Origin: Candidatus Accumulibacter propinquus
Lineage (GTDB): Bacteria; Pseudomonadota; Gammaproteobacteria; Burkholderiales; Rhodocyclaceae
Length of the DNA stretch: 16,064 bases
Assembly: GCA_016714935.1 (NCBI GenBank)
Contig: JADKBU010000061.1
Coordinates: 1-16,064 of the forward strand
Reading direction: 5' to 3'
The notes beneath the pieces are model-generated. The model did no database searches. It was given only the letters and a program-made list of their open reading frames with translations, and was not told where the DNA came from. The first letter of the stretch is position 1. Every line of letters starts with the position of its first letter. A program made the translations under genes and the position numbers. Positions 1 to 8,440 of the stretch are shown here, in pieces.

Positions 1-818
1 CACCGATCCAGTACTGCCCGTTTATCGGACGCTTCCTCTCGGAGCGCTTCGGCTCTGACACCATTTCGTTCGCCGCCTGCGTGCCAGCGATGTCATCGCG
101 TTTATCCAGCGACAGGCCAAAAGCAGAAACAGTCCAGCAAGAGCTATATGCACCACGCCTTGCGCTCTTTTCTTCTTCGTTACCTGCGCACAGGTGATTC
201 AGCTCGATCTTGCCGCAGCGGTGCCCGGTACCCAACTGGTCGATGACCGACTCCCCGCGCCATCGCACCGGAGCACGTCCGCGCTGTCACTCGCTCATTG
301 CTCGCATCTCACCACGGTCGGACGCCGTGACTATGCGATTCTGCTGTTGCTGGCGCGTTTGGGCCTGCGCTCGAGCGAAATCGTTTCGCTGATGCTGGAC
401 AGCATCGACTGGGAGGCGGCACGATCAGGTGGCGGGCAAGGGCAATCACTCTGCATTGCCGCCTCTGCCTGTCGAAGTCGGCGAGGCGATTGCCGATTAT
501 CCGCATGACGGACGCCCGTTTGCGGCAGTCGGGCGCTCTTTCTGCGTGTCCTCGCCCTATCCGTAGCCTGGGAGCGCCGCAGACCGTCGCCACCATTGTC
601 GGCGCTGCGATCACGCGGGCCGGCATCGACACGCGTCACCGGGGGAAGCCATCAGTTTCGGCATGCGTTGGCCGCCGACACGCTCCGGCACGGTGCCACC
701 CTGAGCGAAACCGGCAGCGTGTTGCGGCACCATCACGCCAAGACGACCGGCATCTACGCGAAGGTTGATTTCGCGGCTCCGTCCGCTGAGCCTGCCTTTG
801 GCCAGAGGTGCGACATGA
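1..818 (+). pseudogene. Tyrosine recombinase, first gene of a RIT-like trio (5' cut, frameshifted)
   Basis: This is a phage-integrase-fold tyrosine recombinase, which would cut and rejoin DNA at the ends of its own element. It is read across several frames. Visible pieces include the N-terminal SAM-like segment near 85-200 (LRASDVIAFIQRQAK), the first catalytic Arg region GRRDYAILLLLARLGLRSSE (about 322-380), the beta-hairpin region VAGKGNHSALPPLPVE (about 428-480), the HQFRHALAADTLRHG box (about 650-700) and LRHHHAKTTGIYAK (about 724-765) with the nucleophile Tyr. R, HxxR, H and Y are thus all present, though in different frames. The stop TGA at 816-818 overlaps the ATG of the next gene (ATGA), as in translationally coupled recombinase trios. 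The start lies outside the window or in its first bases. The frame breaks (around 200, 270, 425, 530 and 640) mean it cannot be made intact as written. The family is secure; assignment to a RIT element rests on its neighbours. Confidence 0.8.
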
Positions 819-1503
819 ACACCCTGCGCGAGTTGCTGCAGGATTACCCCCGGCAGGCGACGGGCCTGGGATTCAAGCTGCGCACCGAGGGCACTGGGCT
901 CCATCTCCTTCGTCGCCTTCAGCGGAGAGGCAGGCGGACCATATCTCGATAGCGCCTGCGCTCAGCTGGGCGACGCAGCCGCCCCGGTACAGGCATACCG
1001 CTCGGCGCAACGCCTGCTACGTGCGCGGCTTCGCCGCTACCGCAGTGCGTTCGATGCCCGGACGGAAGTGCCACCTCGAGTTTATTGCCCTTCCCGCACT
1101 TGACGTCCAAGCCCTTACTTCTTCACGGACGAGGACATTGATCACCTGCTGCAAGGCGCCCTGCGGTGGCCGGCTACGGATGGCCTGGGAACCACACCTA
1201 CTAGCGCCTGTTCGGACTGCTCAGCGTGTCTGGCCTGCGCATTGGCGAAGCGCTTGGTCTTGCCAGACGACGTCGATCTCGACGACGGCGCCCTGACGAT
1301 ACGCTCCACCAAGTTCGGCAAATCCCGTTTGGTGCCGCTGCATCAACCACCCCCGAGGTCCTGGCCAATTACCGCCACCAGCGCGAAACACTTCCTGGCC
1401 GGGTGCGACGTGGCTCACTGGTTCATCAACGCCCACGGGGTACGCCTGGTTACGACGCCGTCCTCAATGTGTTCCACCGCCTGACCCGCCAACTGCCCAG
1501 TGA
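815..1503 (+). pseudogene. Tyrosine recombinase, second gene of the trio, lacking its C-terminal catalytic part
   Basis: The start is ATG 815, overlapping the previous stop, and gives MNTLRELLQDY followed by GLGFKLRTEGTGL, a typical N-terminus for the middle gene of recombinase trios. Further pieces in shifted frames are YFFTDEDIDHLLQGALRWP (about 1115-1175), LSVSGLRIGEALGL (about 1220-1262, first catalytic Arg), DDVDLDDGALTIRSTKFGKS (about 1268-1325, with the beta-hairpin Lys), LVPLH and DVAHWFINAHGV (about 1408-1440). After LNVFHRLTRQ near 1495 the sequence passes directly into the start of the third gene. The segment that should carry HxxR, the second His and the nucleophile Tyr, roughly 100 residues, is missing. 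At about 230 codons it is clearly shorter than full-length recombinases of this class (usually above 300). It would be inactive even if the frameshifts were repaired. Confidence 0.78.
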
Positions 1504-2496
1504 AGCCCGCTGGCACCGTCGCTTCCTTGCTGACCCGCTTCTTCACCCAACGCCTGATGCAGCAGCGGCAAGCGAGCCCCCATACGATCCGTTCTTATCG
1601 CGACACCTTTCGCTTACTGCTCCAGTTTGCAAAATCCCGTCTCGGCAAAGAGCCGTCCCAGCTCGCCTGGGAAGCGCTTGATGCGCCGCTGATCAGCGCT
1701 TTTCTCGAGGACCTGCAGGCGCAGCGGGGGATCGGGGCGCGCAGCCGCAACCTGCGGCTCACCGCCATCCGTTCCTTCTTCGGTTATGCCGCCTTCGAGT
1801 TGCCCGAGCACGCCGCGCAAATCCAGCGCGTGCTCGCGATTCCCGCCCAACGCTGCGCTCATGAGCAGGTGCATTACTTGTCGCGGCCGGGAAGTCGACG
1901 CGATCCTCGTCGCCCCGACCAGAGCACTTGGTCGGGCCGCCGCGACCACGCCTCGCTGCTCCTGGCGGTGCAGACCGGCCTGCGCTCGTCTGGGTTGACC
2001 GCGCTGACCCGCGAGGATACCCATCTTGGCGCCGGTGCCCATGTCCATGTGCTGGGCAAGGGGCGCAAGGAACGCTGCGTTCCGCTCACCAAACAAACAG
2101 CGGCCGTTCTGCAAGCCTGGCTGAAGGAACTCGCGCTCGGGGAAGGGCAAATCTCTTCCCCAATCGCCCCGTGAGGGCCGATTGAGTAACGATGGGGTCC
2201 AGTATCTGCTGGCGCAGCACGTCGCCACCGCCCGTGAGGGCTGCCCATCGCTGCGAACGAAGCATATATCGCCGCATACGTTGCGGCATACGGCCGCCAT
2301 GGAGTTGTTGCAGGCCAGCGTCGATAACGGTGATTGCGCTCTGGCTGGGCCATGAGTCGGTCAGGAAACCACCCACATTTACCTGGAGGCCGATCTGGCG
2401 CGTGAGAAGATCCTCGCCAAGACCACACCCCATGAGGGATGCCCCCAGCGTCAAACCGGACGATGCCTTGCTCGCTTTCCTCAAGGCGCGCTTTGA
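1500..2496 (+). pseudogene. Tyrosine recombinase (XerC/D-like), third gene of the trio
   Basis: This is the best preserved of the three. It is open from GTG 1500 to about 1885 and again, with small slips, to about 2170. The N-terminal core-binding domain has LMQQRQASPHTIRSYRDTFR and LTAIRSFFGYAAFELPEHA (about residues 20-110). The catalytic domain has RRDHASLLLAVQTGLR followed by LTALTREDTHLG, the beta-hairpin VLGKGRKERCVPLTKQT (about 2050-2098), HTLRHTAAMELLQAS (about 2278-2322) and LGHES...THIYLEADLAR (about 2346-2405). R, K, HxxR, H and Y can therefore all be found. Frameshifts lie near 1885 and 1990, near 2155-2165 (FPNRP to GRLSN) and around 2325-2375. The original end is probably the TGA at 2494-2496, after a further slip in a DDALLAFLKA tail. 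The nearest intact relatives would be third genes of RIT elements, or XerD-like transposon recombinases. Confidence 0.82.
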
Positions 2497-2503
2497 AGGG
2501 GCG

Positions 2504-2611
2504 CCGACTATGCCGGGTAAACCGCTCGCCGCGCCGGTCCGGGGCCTTGTTCTGGGCGCCAACGGGCTATCTCGGCGGAGCGACTCGGCATAGTCCGGGA
2601 CTCGGCATAGT
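2504..2611. repeat. Terminal repeats of the RIT-like element
   Basis: GACTCGGCATAGT occurs twice, at 2582-2594 and 2599-2611, with a 17-bp period. The inverted form ACTATGCCG lies at 2507-2515. The last copy touches the first base of the istA reading frame (TGGGGCGAATTC), which suggests that these are recombinase-binding sites at the element's right end. The repeats are read directly from the sequence; their role is inferred. Confidence 0.55.
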
Positions 2612-2926
2612 GGGGCGAATTCGGGACGATCGCCGTCGGCGATACCCGGCGGCGCCTGTCCTTCTTCGTCATGGTGCTGGCGTACAGCCGGAAGATGTAC
2701 GTCGAATTCACGCTGTCGCAGACGATGGAGCAATTCCTCGCGGCGCATGTCAATGGCTTCCATGCGCTCGGCGTGCCAAGGAAGGTGATGGTCGACAATC
2801 TGAGCTGCGCGGTGATCCAGCACAGGCGCGGCGAAGCGGCGCAGTTCAATCCGCGCTATCTCGATTTCGCCCGCCACTACGGCTTCGAGCCGGTGGCTTG
2901 CGCGGTGGCGAAGGGCAACGAGAAGG
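2611..2926 (+). pseudogene. istA: IS21-family transposase IstA, internal fragment
   Basis: This is a remnant of the DDE transposase IstA. The frame reads WGEFGTIAVGDTRRRLSFFV (from 2611), VLAYSRKMYVEFTLSQTMEQ, GVPRKVMVDNL (about 2776-2808) and NPRYLDFARHYGFEPVACAV (about 2851-2907), ending in AKGNEK at 2926. The catalytic-core region around the second Asp (VMVDNL) is there. The N-terminal HTH and first-Asp part (normally VDW, of which only W remains) and the C-terminal part with the catalytic Glu are gone. The left border coincides with the RIT repeats and the right border with the serine-recombinase element. No istB partner is in the window. The fragment of about 105 codons compares with roughly 340-510 for full IstA proteins. 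It is well conserved with only a minor slip, so the disruption looks fairly recent. Confidence 0.85.
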
Positions 2927-2946
2927 AGTGTGCTGCATATTGCACC

Positions 2947-5021
2947 TCATGCGGTATGTGCGGGGAAACTTCCCTCGCGGGTGGTTGATTTGCCTGTGGT
3001 TTTGCCTTGATGTTGATGCTTGACCGGCGTGTCAGGACCAGGCGGTTCGAAGAGGTAGCCGCCCCTGTCGTCATACTTGTGTGCTTTGAGCAGGCCGGCG
3101 CGCCGCCAACGCTTGAGGCTGTCCGGACAGATGTTGAGACGCTGTGCCATTTCATGCAGGGTCAGCAAGCCACGCGCGCGCAGCCGATCGTGGCGACTGG
3201 GCAGCGCATAGTCGATCCGGATACGACGAACCATCGGGCGGTGGAAGGGCTTGCCGTCGCCGGAGATCAAGCCTTGGTCGTTGAGCCAGTCCGCGATTTC
3301 ACTATCGGTGTGATCTTCGAGGAGTCGGTCAATCTCGGCGACCACGGTGCCTGGCGTCTGGCGCAGCATCCAGGCCGGCTTGGGCAGCGGGAGGTGCAGC
3401 GTGTGCGTCGCACCACCGCTGAAGCGTACTTGCGCCCTGATGTCGGCCTCTTTGAGCAAGGTGACATCCGCGATCAGCAACCGGGCCATCCGCTTGCGCT
3501 CCCGGTCAGCCGTATGGGGATCGTTCCACAGGCGTGGGAAGTCTTTCGCCAGTGCCAGGATGGCGGCGCGCTGCTGGTCATCGAGCCCGGTCTCGCTCTC
3601 GCGCTGTTTGTCGTAGTGCTCCTGGGCCACCGTCTGGTTGCAGCGCCTGGTTCCATTCCGCTTCCAGCGAATCGGCGACCAGACGGTTGTCGGGATCACA
3701 ACGCATATAACGGCGGCGTGCCAGATCGGACTCGTAGCGCGCCCGCTCGACGGCTTGACGGCGCAAGCGATCACTGTCTTCGCTTCGGCTCTCCAGTTCT
3801 TTCTGCACCGCCAGCGCCACCCCCAGGGTGATCGGAGTCACGACCTCCACCAGCAAGCGGCCAATGGCCGCGTCGAGTTCGCCTCCGACAATCTGCTGGC
3901 AGATCGGCTGCGCATGCTCGACCCCTCGCGCTGACAAACATAATCAGGCACGCGCCGTGTGCCGTTCAGTGATAGCGAACGGTCATGCGATCACCACATT
4001 TGGCGCAGAGAGCCAATCCTTGCAGCAACGCCGGGCCTTCACGCGGCGTGCCCCGATCACGCCCGGTGGCAGGTGCCTGCGCATTGTCGCGCAGGATCCG
4101 GAGGTTCTCTTCGTACTCGTCCCAAGTAATGTATCCAGCATGGGCATCACGAATCAGCGCGACCCATTCCTCGGATGGCAGCCGTTGATGGCGATGAGAA
4201 CCATCGGGCTGCTTGCGCACGCGCGTCCGCCCAAAGCAAAAGGCACCGGTATAGCGCGGATGATGCAGAAGCCAGAGCGCGCGCGGCTGTTCGAGATCAG
4301 TCCACAACAGCTCGCCGGTTTGCGGTCCGCGGTAAATCCGGTGCGGGAAGCTCAGCCCTTCGGCACGAAAGGCCTTGACCGTCGCCGTTGCCGAACCGGT
4401 ACGCCGGAAGGTGCGGAAGAACTGCCGCAGGCTCTCCTGAACGCGGACATCGGGATCCAGCCGCACGCGCCCGGCCGGATCGTAATCAAATCCGATCGGC
4501 AGCCGAATCTCGAGTTCGCCGCGGCGAGCCTTGTTGAGGATGCCACCGCGCAGCCGGGCCTGCAAAACGTGCAGTTCCGCCTCGCTCATCGTACCCTTCA
4601 GGCCGAGCAGCAAGCGATCATTGAAGTGCGCCGGGTCGTACACACCGTCTTCGTCGAGGATCAGCGTGTCCGCCAAAGCGCAGATCTCCAGCAGGCGGTG
4701 CCAGTCCGTCGAGTTGCGCGCCAGACGCGACACCTCCAGGCCCATGACGATCCCCGCCCGCCCCAGACCGACCTCGCTGACCAGTCGCTGGAAGCCTTCG
4801 CGATCCACCGCACTCGCCCCGGACTGGCCGAGATCGGAGTCAATGACGACGACTTGATCGAGACGCCAGCCCAGTGCCAGTGCCCGCTCGCGCAAATCGT
4901 ACTGGCGCTTGGTACTCTCGCTGTTCTCGAGTACCTGGCGCAACGTCGACTGCCGCACGTAGAGATAGGCATTTCTCTTCAGGTGTCGCGCCTGTATTTT
5001 TGCGTGCTGCTCACCCATCAT
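2947..5021 (-). pseudogene. Large serine recombinase with C-terminal MerR-like HTH, frameshifted
   Basis: This is a large serine recombinase (resolvase/invertase superfamily), probably the integrase of its own element. From ATG 5021 the first 351 codons are open (to 3966). The resolvase catalytic domain holds YLYVRQS with Ser25 as the likely nucleophile, GLEVSRLARN (residues 94-103) and the long helix LKGTMSEAELHVLQARLRGG. A Recombinase domain follows, including PRALWLLHHPRYTGAFCFGR. The zinc-ribbon start CAKC (about 339-342) is cut by a stop. The gene resumes in shifted frames: YVCQREG, then ICQQIVGGELDAAIGRLLVE, a basic coiled-coil stretch, and about 3650-2947 an open tail with LLTLHEMAQRLNICPDSLKR, a MerR/excisionase-type HTH. 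Repaired length is about 690 residues, normal for the class. Breaks are at 3966-3960, at the GGGG near 3932, and near 3650. The ATG overlaps the preceding stop (ATGA at 5018-5021), and GGGAGAG lies just upstream as a ribosome-binding site. Confidence 0.88.
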
Positions 5022-5762
5022 GGCCTACTCTCCCGTGCCGTCGCCAGCGCCATGCTGGCGACCAGATTGATCAGGTGCTGTTCCATCCCCGCCGGTAACC
5101 TCGACTCATTGCGCAGAGCGGCGGCGGCCGGACTCGGGGCCGTTTCGCTGACGCCACGCATCCAGGCCGCCATCCCTTTGAACAGGAAGAGTGCACGCCC
5201 GGGCGAGCGGTGACGGCCGCCAGGCCTCTCGGCGGTCTCTTGCCGCAAGGACTCGTAACCCTCGGCCAGGGTCTGGCCATTGGTCATCACCGTCGGCTTC
5301 ATCGGCGTTTTTTTGCTCCGTGCCAGCGCGGTCGACGGTGCGCCGATGGACGGCCAGTCCGAAGTGCTCTCCGCGATCCGCTCCACCAGCTCCTGTGCGT
5401 CAAGTCCTTCTTCCTGGGCACGTGCCGCCTCGATGAAGGCCATGACCTCGTCGGTGATCTTGTGCGGTCCGTGCGGCCTCGCTTGACCGGCAACAGTCCG
5501 GCGAGACCCGCGCGTTCGAAATCTGCCTGGGCCTTGTAGAAGGTCGGCCGGGACGCCGAAGCTGCTGGCGGCATCGACAACGGTCTGACCTTCGGTGCGC
5601 ATAATGACGGAGCATCTCGTAACGCACCTGTACCAAGTCCCGCGGATCGAAGAACTCGCTGTCGAGAAAGGCGGCATCCTGAACGTCCTGCGCGTGCGGA
5701 TTCACGGTTCCGCTCTCGGCGAGAGCGAGGAGTTTGGTGTCGGGCTTCGAGGGCGGTGTCAT
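5018..5762 (-). pseudogene. Helix-turn-helix partner protein of the serine recombinase
   Basis: This gene is coupled to the serine recombinase by a 4-nt overlap. From ATG 5762 it reads MTPPSKPDTKLLALAESG and then DAAFLDSEFFDPRDLVQVRY. An HTH segment follows, assembled from three frames: RTEGQTVVDAASSFGV, then SRPTFYKAQADFERAGLAGL (about 5600-5490), resembling the HTH of transposase-associated helix-turn-helix proteins. It continues with PHGPHKITDEVMAFIEAARA and then a basic segment ALARSKKTPMKPTVM, and ends GMEQHLINLVASMALATARE. Frame changes occur near 5605, 5560, 5475 and 5345. Its role is inferred to be DNA binding for the recombinase (accessory factor or regulator). Repaired length is about 245 residues. 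The predicted start is uncertain: ATG 5771 is in frame, and neither has a convincing ribosome-binding site. Confidence 0.7.
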
Positions 5763-5926
5763 TGTAAGCATAATTATGACACAACAAGGCCGATGCAAAG
5801 ACCCGTTTTTGAGTTGGATCCGTAACGCACTGATTGGTCATGGTCTTCCCATATCGGAAACGGAGTCATGGCATCGAGTCCTCCGGAAGTTCTCAGCGGG
5901 GCAGAATTCACTTAACACTGCCGGCA

Positions 5927-6297
5927 TTATTCTCTTGACACTTTGCGCTGCCGGAGCTTGCCCGGCCGCCCCTGTGCTGCGCTTTGGCGGACAATCAGCG
6001 CCACCAGGTGCAAGAGGTCGTCGACCGGAAGTGCGAGCGGCCAGCCGACACGCTGGCGAACGGATCCGGCGCCACTGCACTGGTCCAGGCGGCTGTCAGG
6101 CGCCTCACCCGGCCGCTGTCATCGTGAAAGTGAACGCGCTCCTCGCCCCAGGCATTGCGCCGTTCGATCAGAACGAACTCGCGCCCGAAGAGGGGATGAA
6201 ACGGGTGGGTGACCCGAAAAACTTGTTGCTGATCGAATGCATCATCTGCAGTTGGCTGCTCATGTGAAGGGGCGCGTCGAAAGCCGAAGTTTAACAC
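5927..6297 (-). pseudogene. DUF5372-like small protein of the serine-recombinase element
   Basis: The frame reads VFRVTHPFHPLFGREFVLIE, then WGEERVHFHDDSGRVRRL, PAAWT-like LTAAWTSAV, and DPFASVSAGRSHFR. After a frameshift near 6015 it continues as VDDLLHLVALIVRQSAAQG to a stop at 5927-5929. I recognise the THPFHPLFGREF...W(G)ED/ERV.F.D..G.....P..WT pattern as that of DUF5372 proteins, which sit upstream of a helix-turn-helix gene and a recombinase in similar mobile modules. Its biochemical function is unknown. The frame stays open upstream to 6390 with no clear ATG; GTG 6297 is a guess. About 120 codons after repair. The position, upstream of and on the same strand as the HTH gene, supports a three-gene operon. 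Confidence 0.62.
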
Positions 6298-6378
6298 CCC
6301 AATGTCATAATATGGTGTTTTCGGGTCAGCTTGAAATATAACGTGTTGATTTAGAATGTAGTGGTTTTTGCCGGCTTT

Positions 6379-6390
6379 TTGTTGTGCCAT
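6379..6390. repeat. Left copy of the 12-bp direct repeat flanking the IS
   Basis: TTGTTGTGCCAT is identical to 8290-8301. It is the likely target-site duplication of the IS1634-type element. Confidence 0.6.
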
Positions 6391-8289
6391 AAGTTGTTGT
6401 CTTGACCCAGAATTTCCCTTGCTTTTGTTGTACGATCGTGAGCATGTTTATTCGACGGACACGGACCAACAACCAGGCGACCGGCGAGGGGTACTTCACC
6501 TATCGGCTGGTGCGCGGCGAGCGCGTCGGGGGCAAGGTGCGGCAGATCACTGTCCTGAACCTCGGGCGAAACTTCGCGATCAAGCAGGAAGACTGGCCGA
6601 CCCTGTGTAGCCGCATCGAGCACCTGCTTCATCCTCAGCAAGCGCTGCTGCCGCTGCAATGCGCTGAGCCTATCGAGCGTGCCGCTCAGCGCTATGCCGG
6701 GCAACTGGTGGCGCGCGCGCCGGCCGTCGAGCCGGCGGCCGCTGACGCTGGAAATTTACGGCCGTTAGCGGACTTCCAGGAAGTCGATGTCGACTCGCTG
6801 CAACTGACACAACCCCGTTCGGTCGGTGTGGAACAGGTGGGACTCTTTGCCTTGACTGAACTGGGTTTGATCGACACGTTGAGCGCATTGGGCGTCAGTG
6901 GCGTCGTGCGTGCGGCGATTATCGGCAATCTGATCGGGAGAATGGGGCGGCCCGGCTCTGAACTGGCGACCTGGAACTGGCTGGTGCGGCAGAGTGCCCT
7001 GGGCGAGTTGATCGACGTCGACTTCGCCACGATGTCACACATGAGCCTGTACCGCGCTTCGGACGTCCTGATGAAGCATCGGGAGGAGATTGAAACGCGT
7101 CTGTTCAGCAGCGTTCAGACGCTCTTTGACCTGGCAGAGACGGTCACCCTCTACGACCTGACCAACACCTATTTCGAAGGCGAAGTCAGTGGCAATCGCA
7201 AGGCCAGGCGCGGGCGTTCGAAAGAGAAGCGCAGCGACTGCCCGTTGGTGACCCTCGGTCTGGTGCTTGACGGCAGCGGCTTTGTGCGGCGCTCACAGAC
7301 CTTCGCCGGCAACGTGAGTGAAGGCAGCACACTGACCGGCATGCTGGCCGCACTGGACGCCCCGGCAGGGGCGCTGGTGGTCATGGACGCAGGCATTGCC
7401 ACCGAGGCCAACATCACGTGGCTCGGCGAACACGGGTACCGCTATCTGGTGGTTCGTCGCGGGGGCACACGCCAGTTCGACGAGACCTGCTCGGTGACCA
7501 TCGAGACGGCTGCCGAGGAGCCACTGCATCTGCAGAAGGAGGTCAGCCAGGACGGCAAAGAACGGCTCCTGCATTGCCATTCTCCGAGTCGCCAGCTCAA
7601 GGAAGAGGCGATGCACGCCAAGGCCAGCCAGCGTTTCGAAGCCGGGTTGCAGCAAATCAGCGAGGGCCTGAACAAGCCTCGTTGCGAGAAACGCCACGAC
7701 AAGTTACTTGAACGCGTCGGCCGACTCAAGCAGAAAAGCGGCGGCGCCAGCCAGCACTTCACGGTAGACCTTGCCACCGATGACTCCGGAAAAATCGTCA
7801 CCGGGCTCACTTGGCAGAAAACCCCGGTCAACGGCACGATGGCCACCCATCCGGGGGTCTATTGCTTGCGCACCAACGAACTCGCGTGGGATGAAGAGCG
7901 GCTCTGGCGCACCTATACGATGCTCACCGACCTCGAGAGCGTCTTTCGTAGTCTGAAGAGCGAACTCGGCTTGCGACCGGTCTATCACCACAAGGAGAAC
8001 CGCTCAGACGGCCATCTCTTCATCACCGTGCTGGCCTACCAGTGCGTACAGTTCCTGCGGGTAAAGTTAAAGGCCGCGGGGATCACCGATAGTTGGGCGA
8101 CCCTGCGTGAGACCCTCTCGGTGCAGCGCCGGGTCACCGCCACCTTCCGCCAGCGCGATGGCCGTACCCTCAATGTTCGCAAGGCAACCGTCGCTGAGCC
8201 CGAGTTGATGGCCATCTATCGCGCCCTGGGCATCAACCCCACACCAGGAGGGACGAAGAAACTCATCACCTGACCCCGAAATTACGGGC
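6391..8289 (+). mobile_element. IS1634-family (IS4 superfamily) insertion sequence
   Basis: A single intact transposase gene fills the element, of about 1.9 kb, usual for IS1634. The 12-mer TTGTTGTGCCAT occurs at 6379-6390 and again at 8290-8301, which fits a long target-site duplication. Inside, TTGACCCAGAATTTC (6402-6416) and the complement of GAAATTACGGGC (8278-8289, i.e. GCCCGTAATTTC) share CCC..AATTTC and may be the inverted repeats. They are offset by about 13 bp at the left, so the exact left end (6391 or about 6402) is uncertain. Confidence 0.75.
6444..8273 (+). CDS. IS1634-family DDE transposase, intact
   Basis: This 609-residue transposase of the IS4 superfamily has an RNase H-like DDE core that cuts and joins the IS ends. 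ATG 6444 is chosen because it gives the usual N-terminus MFIRRTRTNNQATGEGYFTY; the frame is open upstream to 6402 but has no better start there. Motifs are YDLTNTYFEGE (first Asp, about residue 238), VVMDAGIATEANI (second Asp, about residue 314) and YTMLTDLESVFRSLKSELGL (about residues 490-510). The last carries the Y..x...E......K signature of IS4 transposases with the usual Arg replaced by Leu, and its Glu is the third catalytic residue. HLFITVLAYQCVQFLR follows, as in the family. Full length is normal. It is the only long gene in this window without a frameshift, so it was either inserted recently or is supported by other copies in the assembly. Confidence 0.93.
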   Translation: MFIRRTRTNNQATGEGYFTYRLVRGERVGGKVRQITVLNLGRNFAIKQEDWPTLCSRIEHLLHPQQALLPLQCAEPIERAAQRYAGQLVARAPAVEPAAADAGNLRPLADFQEVDVDSLQLTQPRSVGVEQVGLFALTELGLIDTLSALGVSGVVRAAIIGNLIGRMGRPGSELATWNWLVRQSALGELIDVDFATMSHMSLYRASDVLMKHREEIETRLFSSVQTLFDLAETVTLYDLTNTYFEGEVSGNRKARRGRSKEKRSDCPLVTLGLVLDGSGFVRRSQTFAGNVSEGSTLTGMLAALDAPAGALVVMDAGIATEANITWLGEHGYRYLVVRRGGTRQFDETCSVTIETAAEEPLHLQKEVSQDGKERLLHCHSPSRQLKEEAMHAKASQRFEAGLQQISEGLNKPRCEKRHDKLLERVGRLKQKSGGASQHFTVDLATDDSGKIVTGLTWQKTPVNGTMATHPGVYCLRTNELAWDEERLWRTYTMLTDLESVFRSLKSELGLRPVYHHKENRSDGHLFITVLAYQCVQFLRVKLKAAGITDSWATLRETLSVQRRVTATFRQRDGRTLNVRKATVAEPELMAIYRALGINPTPGGTKKLIT

Positions 8290-8301
8290 TTGTTGTGCCA
8301 T
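8290..8301. repeat. Right copy of the 12-bp direct repeat flanking the IS
   Basis: TTGTTGTGCCAT is identical to 6379-6390 and directly follows the right end sequence GAAATTACGGGC of the insertion sequence. Confidence 0.6.
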
Positions 8302-8440
8302 TAGAGATTTCTTTGCACCGCACTACATTGATTCTTAAGCATGTTTTTTTGAGCATGTCCGCTTCTTCCGCTACCGCTGCGGTAACAAGCGCCAGAAGCT
8401 ACCGACCTTCCGTTTACCCGGTCGGCTACTCCGGTAGTCC
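8302..8440. other. Spacer with strong inverted repeats, no gene seen
   Basis: This stretch joins the insertion sequence to the next gene remnant. It contains a perfect 13-nt palindrome TACCGCTGCGGTA (8372-8384). Just downstream, CCGACC (8402-8407) can pair with GGTCGG (8420-8425), or CTACCG (8399-8404) with CGGTAG (8432-8437). No poly-T run follows them, so they do not look like a simple terminator. Their role is unknown. Confidence 0.35.

Larger units (their letters stand above)
1..2611 (+). mobile_element. RIT-like element (three adjacent tyrosine recombinases), left end not in window
   Basis: Three different tyrosine recombinase genes follow one another on the same strand with stop/start overlaps (816-818 and about 1500-1503). 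This is the defining layout of recombinase-in-trio elements. On the right the genes are followed by short repeats (2504-2611), immediately after which a recognisable istA reading frame begins. I infer that the element inserted into an IS21-type gene and that 2610/2611 is its right end. The left end and the matching istA 5' part would lie left of position 1. Confidence 0.6.
2927..6320 (-). mobile_element. Three-gene element: DUF5372 protein, HTH protein, serine recombinase
   Basis: The three genes are co-directional on the minus strand, and the HTH and recombinase genes overlap by 4 nt. The left border is inferred from the abrupt end of the istA reading frame at 2926. The right border is only approximate and is placed at a small inverted repeat (AACACC at 6293-6298, GGTGTT at 6314-6319). 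I found no convincing terminal inverted repeats, as expected if a serine integrase moves the module between att sites. The other half of the interrupted istA was not found to the right, so later rearrangement is likely. Confidence 0.5.

Noticed and set aside
2086..2877. A 263-codon minus-strand frame
   Set aside because: It is antisense to the third tyrosine recombinase and the istA fragment, both of which show family motifs on the plus strand.
3007..3831. A 274-codon open frame on the plus strand
   Set aside because: It is antisense to the C-terminal part of the serine recombinase, where the minus strand has a clear HTH. No motif or ribosome-binding site supports it.
3828..5213. A 461-codon open frame on the plus strand
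   Set aside because: It lies antisense to the serine recombinase, whose frame has catalytic and zinc-ribbon motifs. The plus-strand translation shows no family features; it is a long shadow frame in GC-rich DNA.
6402..6446. A -35/-10 promoter in front of the IS transposase (TTGACC at 6402-6407)
   Set aside because: No acceptable -10 hexamer is present at the right distance, and TTGACC lies in the putative terminal repeat, so the match may be incidental.
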